DNA from: an uncultured Bacilli bacterium
GTDB lineage: Bacteria; Bacillota_I; Bacilli_A; RF39; UBA660
DNA: 5,714 nucleotides
Assembly (NCBI GenBank): GCA_947586295.1
Contig: CANPXQ010000063.1
Coordinates: forward strand, 1 to 5,714
Direction of reading: 5' to 3'
The notes under the pieces are model-generated. The model saw only the letters and a list, made by a program, of their open reading frames with translations, had not been told where the DNA came from and did no database searches. The position numbers were made by a program, and so were the translations under genes. Positions 5,714 to 5,714 of this stretch are shown piece after piece; position 1 is the first letter of the stretch, and each line of letters begins with the position of its first letter.

Positions 5714-5714
5714 A

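Noticed and set aside
1..5714. Possible reassigned TGA=Trp code (Mycoplasma-like).
   Set aside because: No in-frame TGA occurs in any of the genes, and tryptophans are encoded by TGG.

Overview
The window looks like chromosomal DNA from a very AT-rich Bacillota, most likely an uncultured Bacilli or Erysipelotrichia/RF39-like gut organism. This is inferred from base composition, A/T-ending codons, AGGAGG-type ribosome binding sites, short AT-rich intrinsic terminators and the gene families present. Tryptophan is read from TGG throughout, no TGA occurs in frame, and all stops are TAA or TAG. That fits the standard bacterial code rather than the Mycoplasma code, although no TGA stop is seen to prove it.

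Layout. (1) Positions 1-1038 hold the C-terminal part of a VirD4/TraG-type coupling ATPase of a type IV secretion or conjugation system. It has an unusual tail with NPF repeats followed by an acidic stretch, and it ends at a small hairpin terminator. (2) 1123-1377 encodes a small single-domain rhodanese that keeps its catalytic cysteine, with a strong terminator. (3) 1458-2042 encodes a DedA/TVP38-type (VTT domain) membrane protein. (4) 2026-2790, on the minus strand and overlapping the DedA-type gene tail to tail by 17 bp, encodes a 254-residue protein of unknown function with a KPKGGLW motif. (5) 2886-4088, divergent from gene 4, encodes an M29-family metallo-aminopeptidase with all five metal ligands. 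(6) 4127-5617 encodes a large polytopic membrane protein resembling GT-C-fold glycosyltransferase-like proteins, with a soluble C-terminal domain. (7) 5618-5714 has no gene but contains two striking inverted repeats.

The genes look like separate transcription units rather than one operon. Most have their own promoter-like sequence, and hairpin terminators close units 1, 2 and 5. No shared pathway is evident. The most interesting features are regulatory. The terminator of the aminopeptidase gene carries the -35 element of the next gene in its loop, and that next gene appears to be transcribed without a leader. The small structured region at the right edge is also unexplained. I see no CRISPR array, tRNA, rRNA, insertion sequence or convincing new defence system. 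The candidates for undescribed biology are the 254-residue orphan, the coupling-protein tail and the right-edge structured element.
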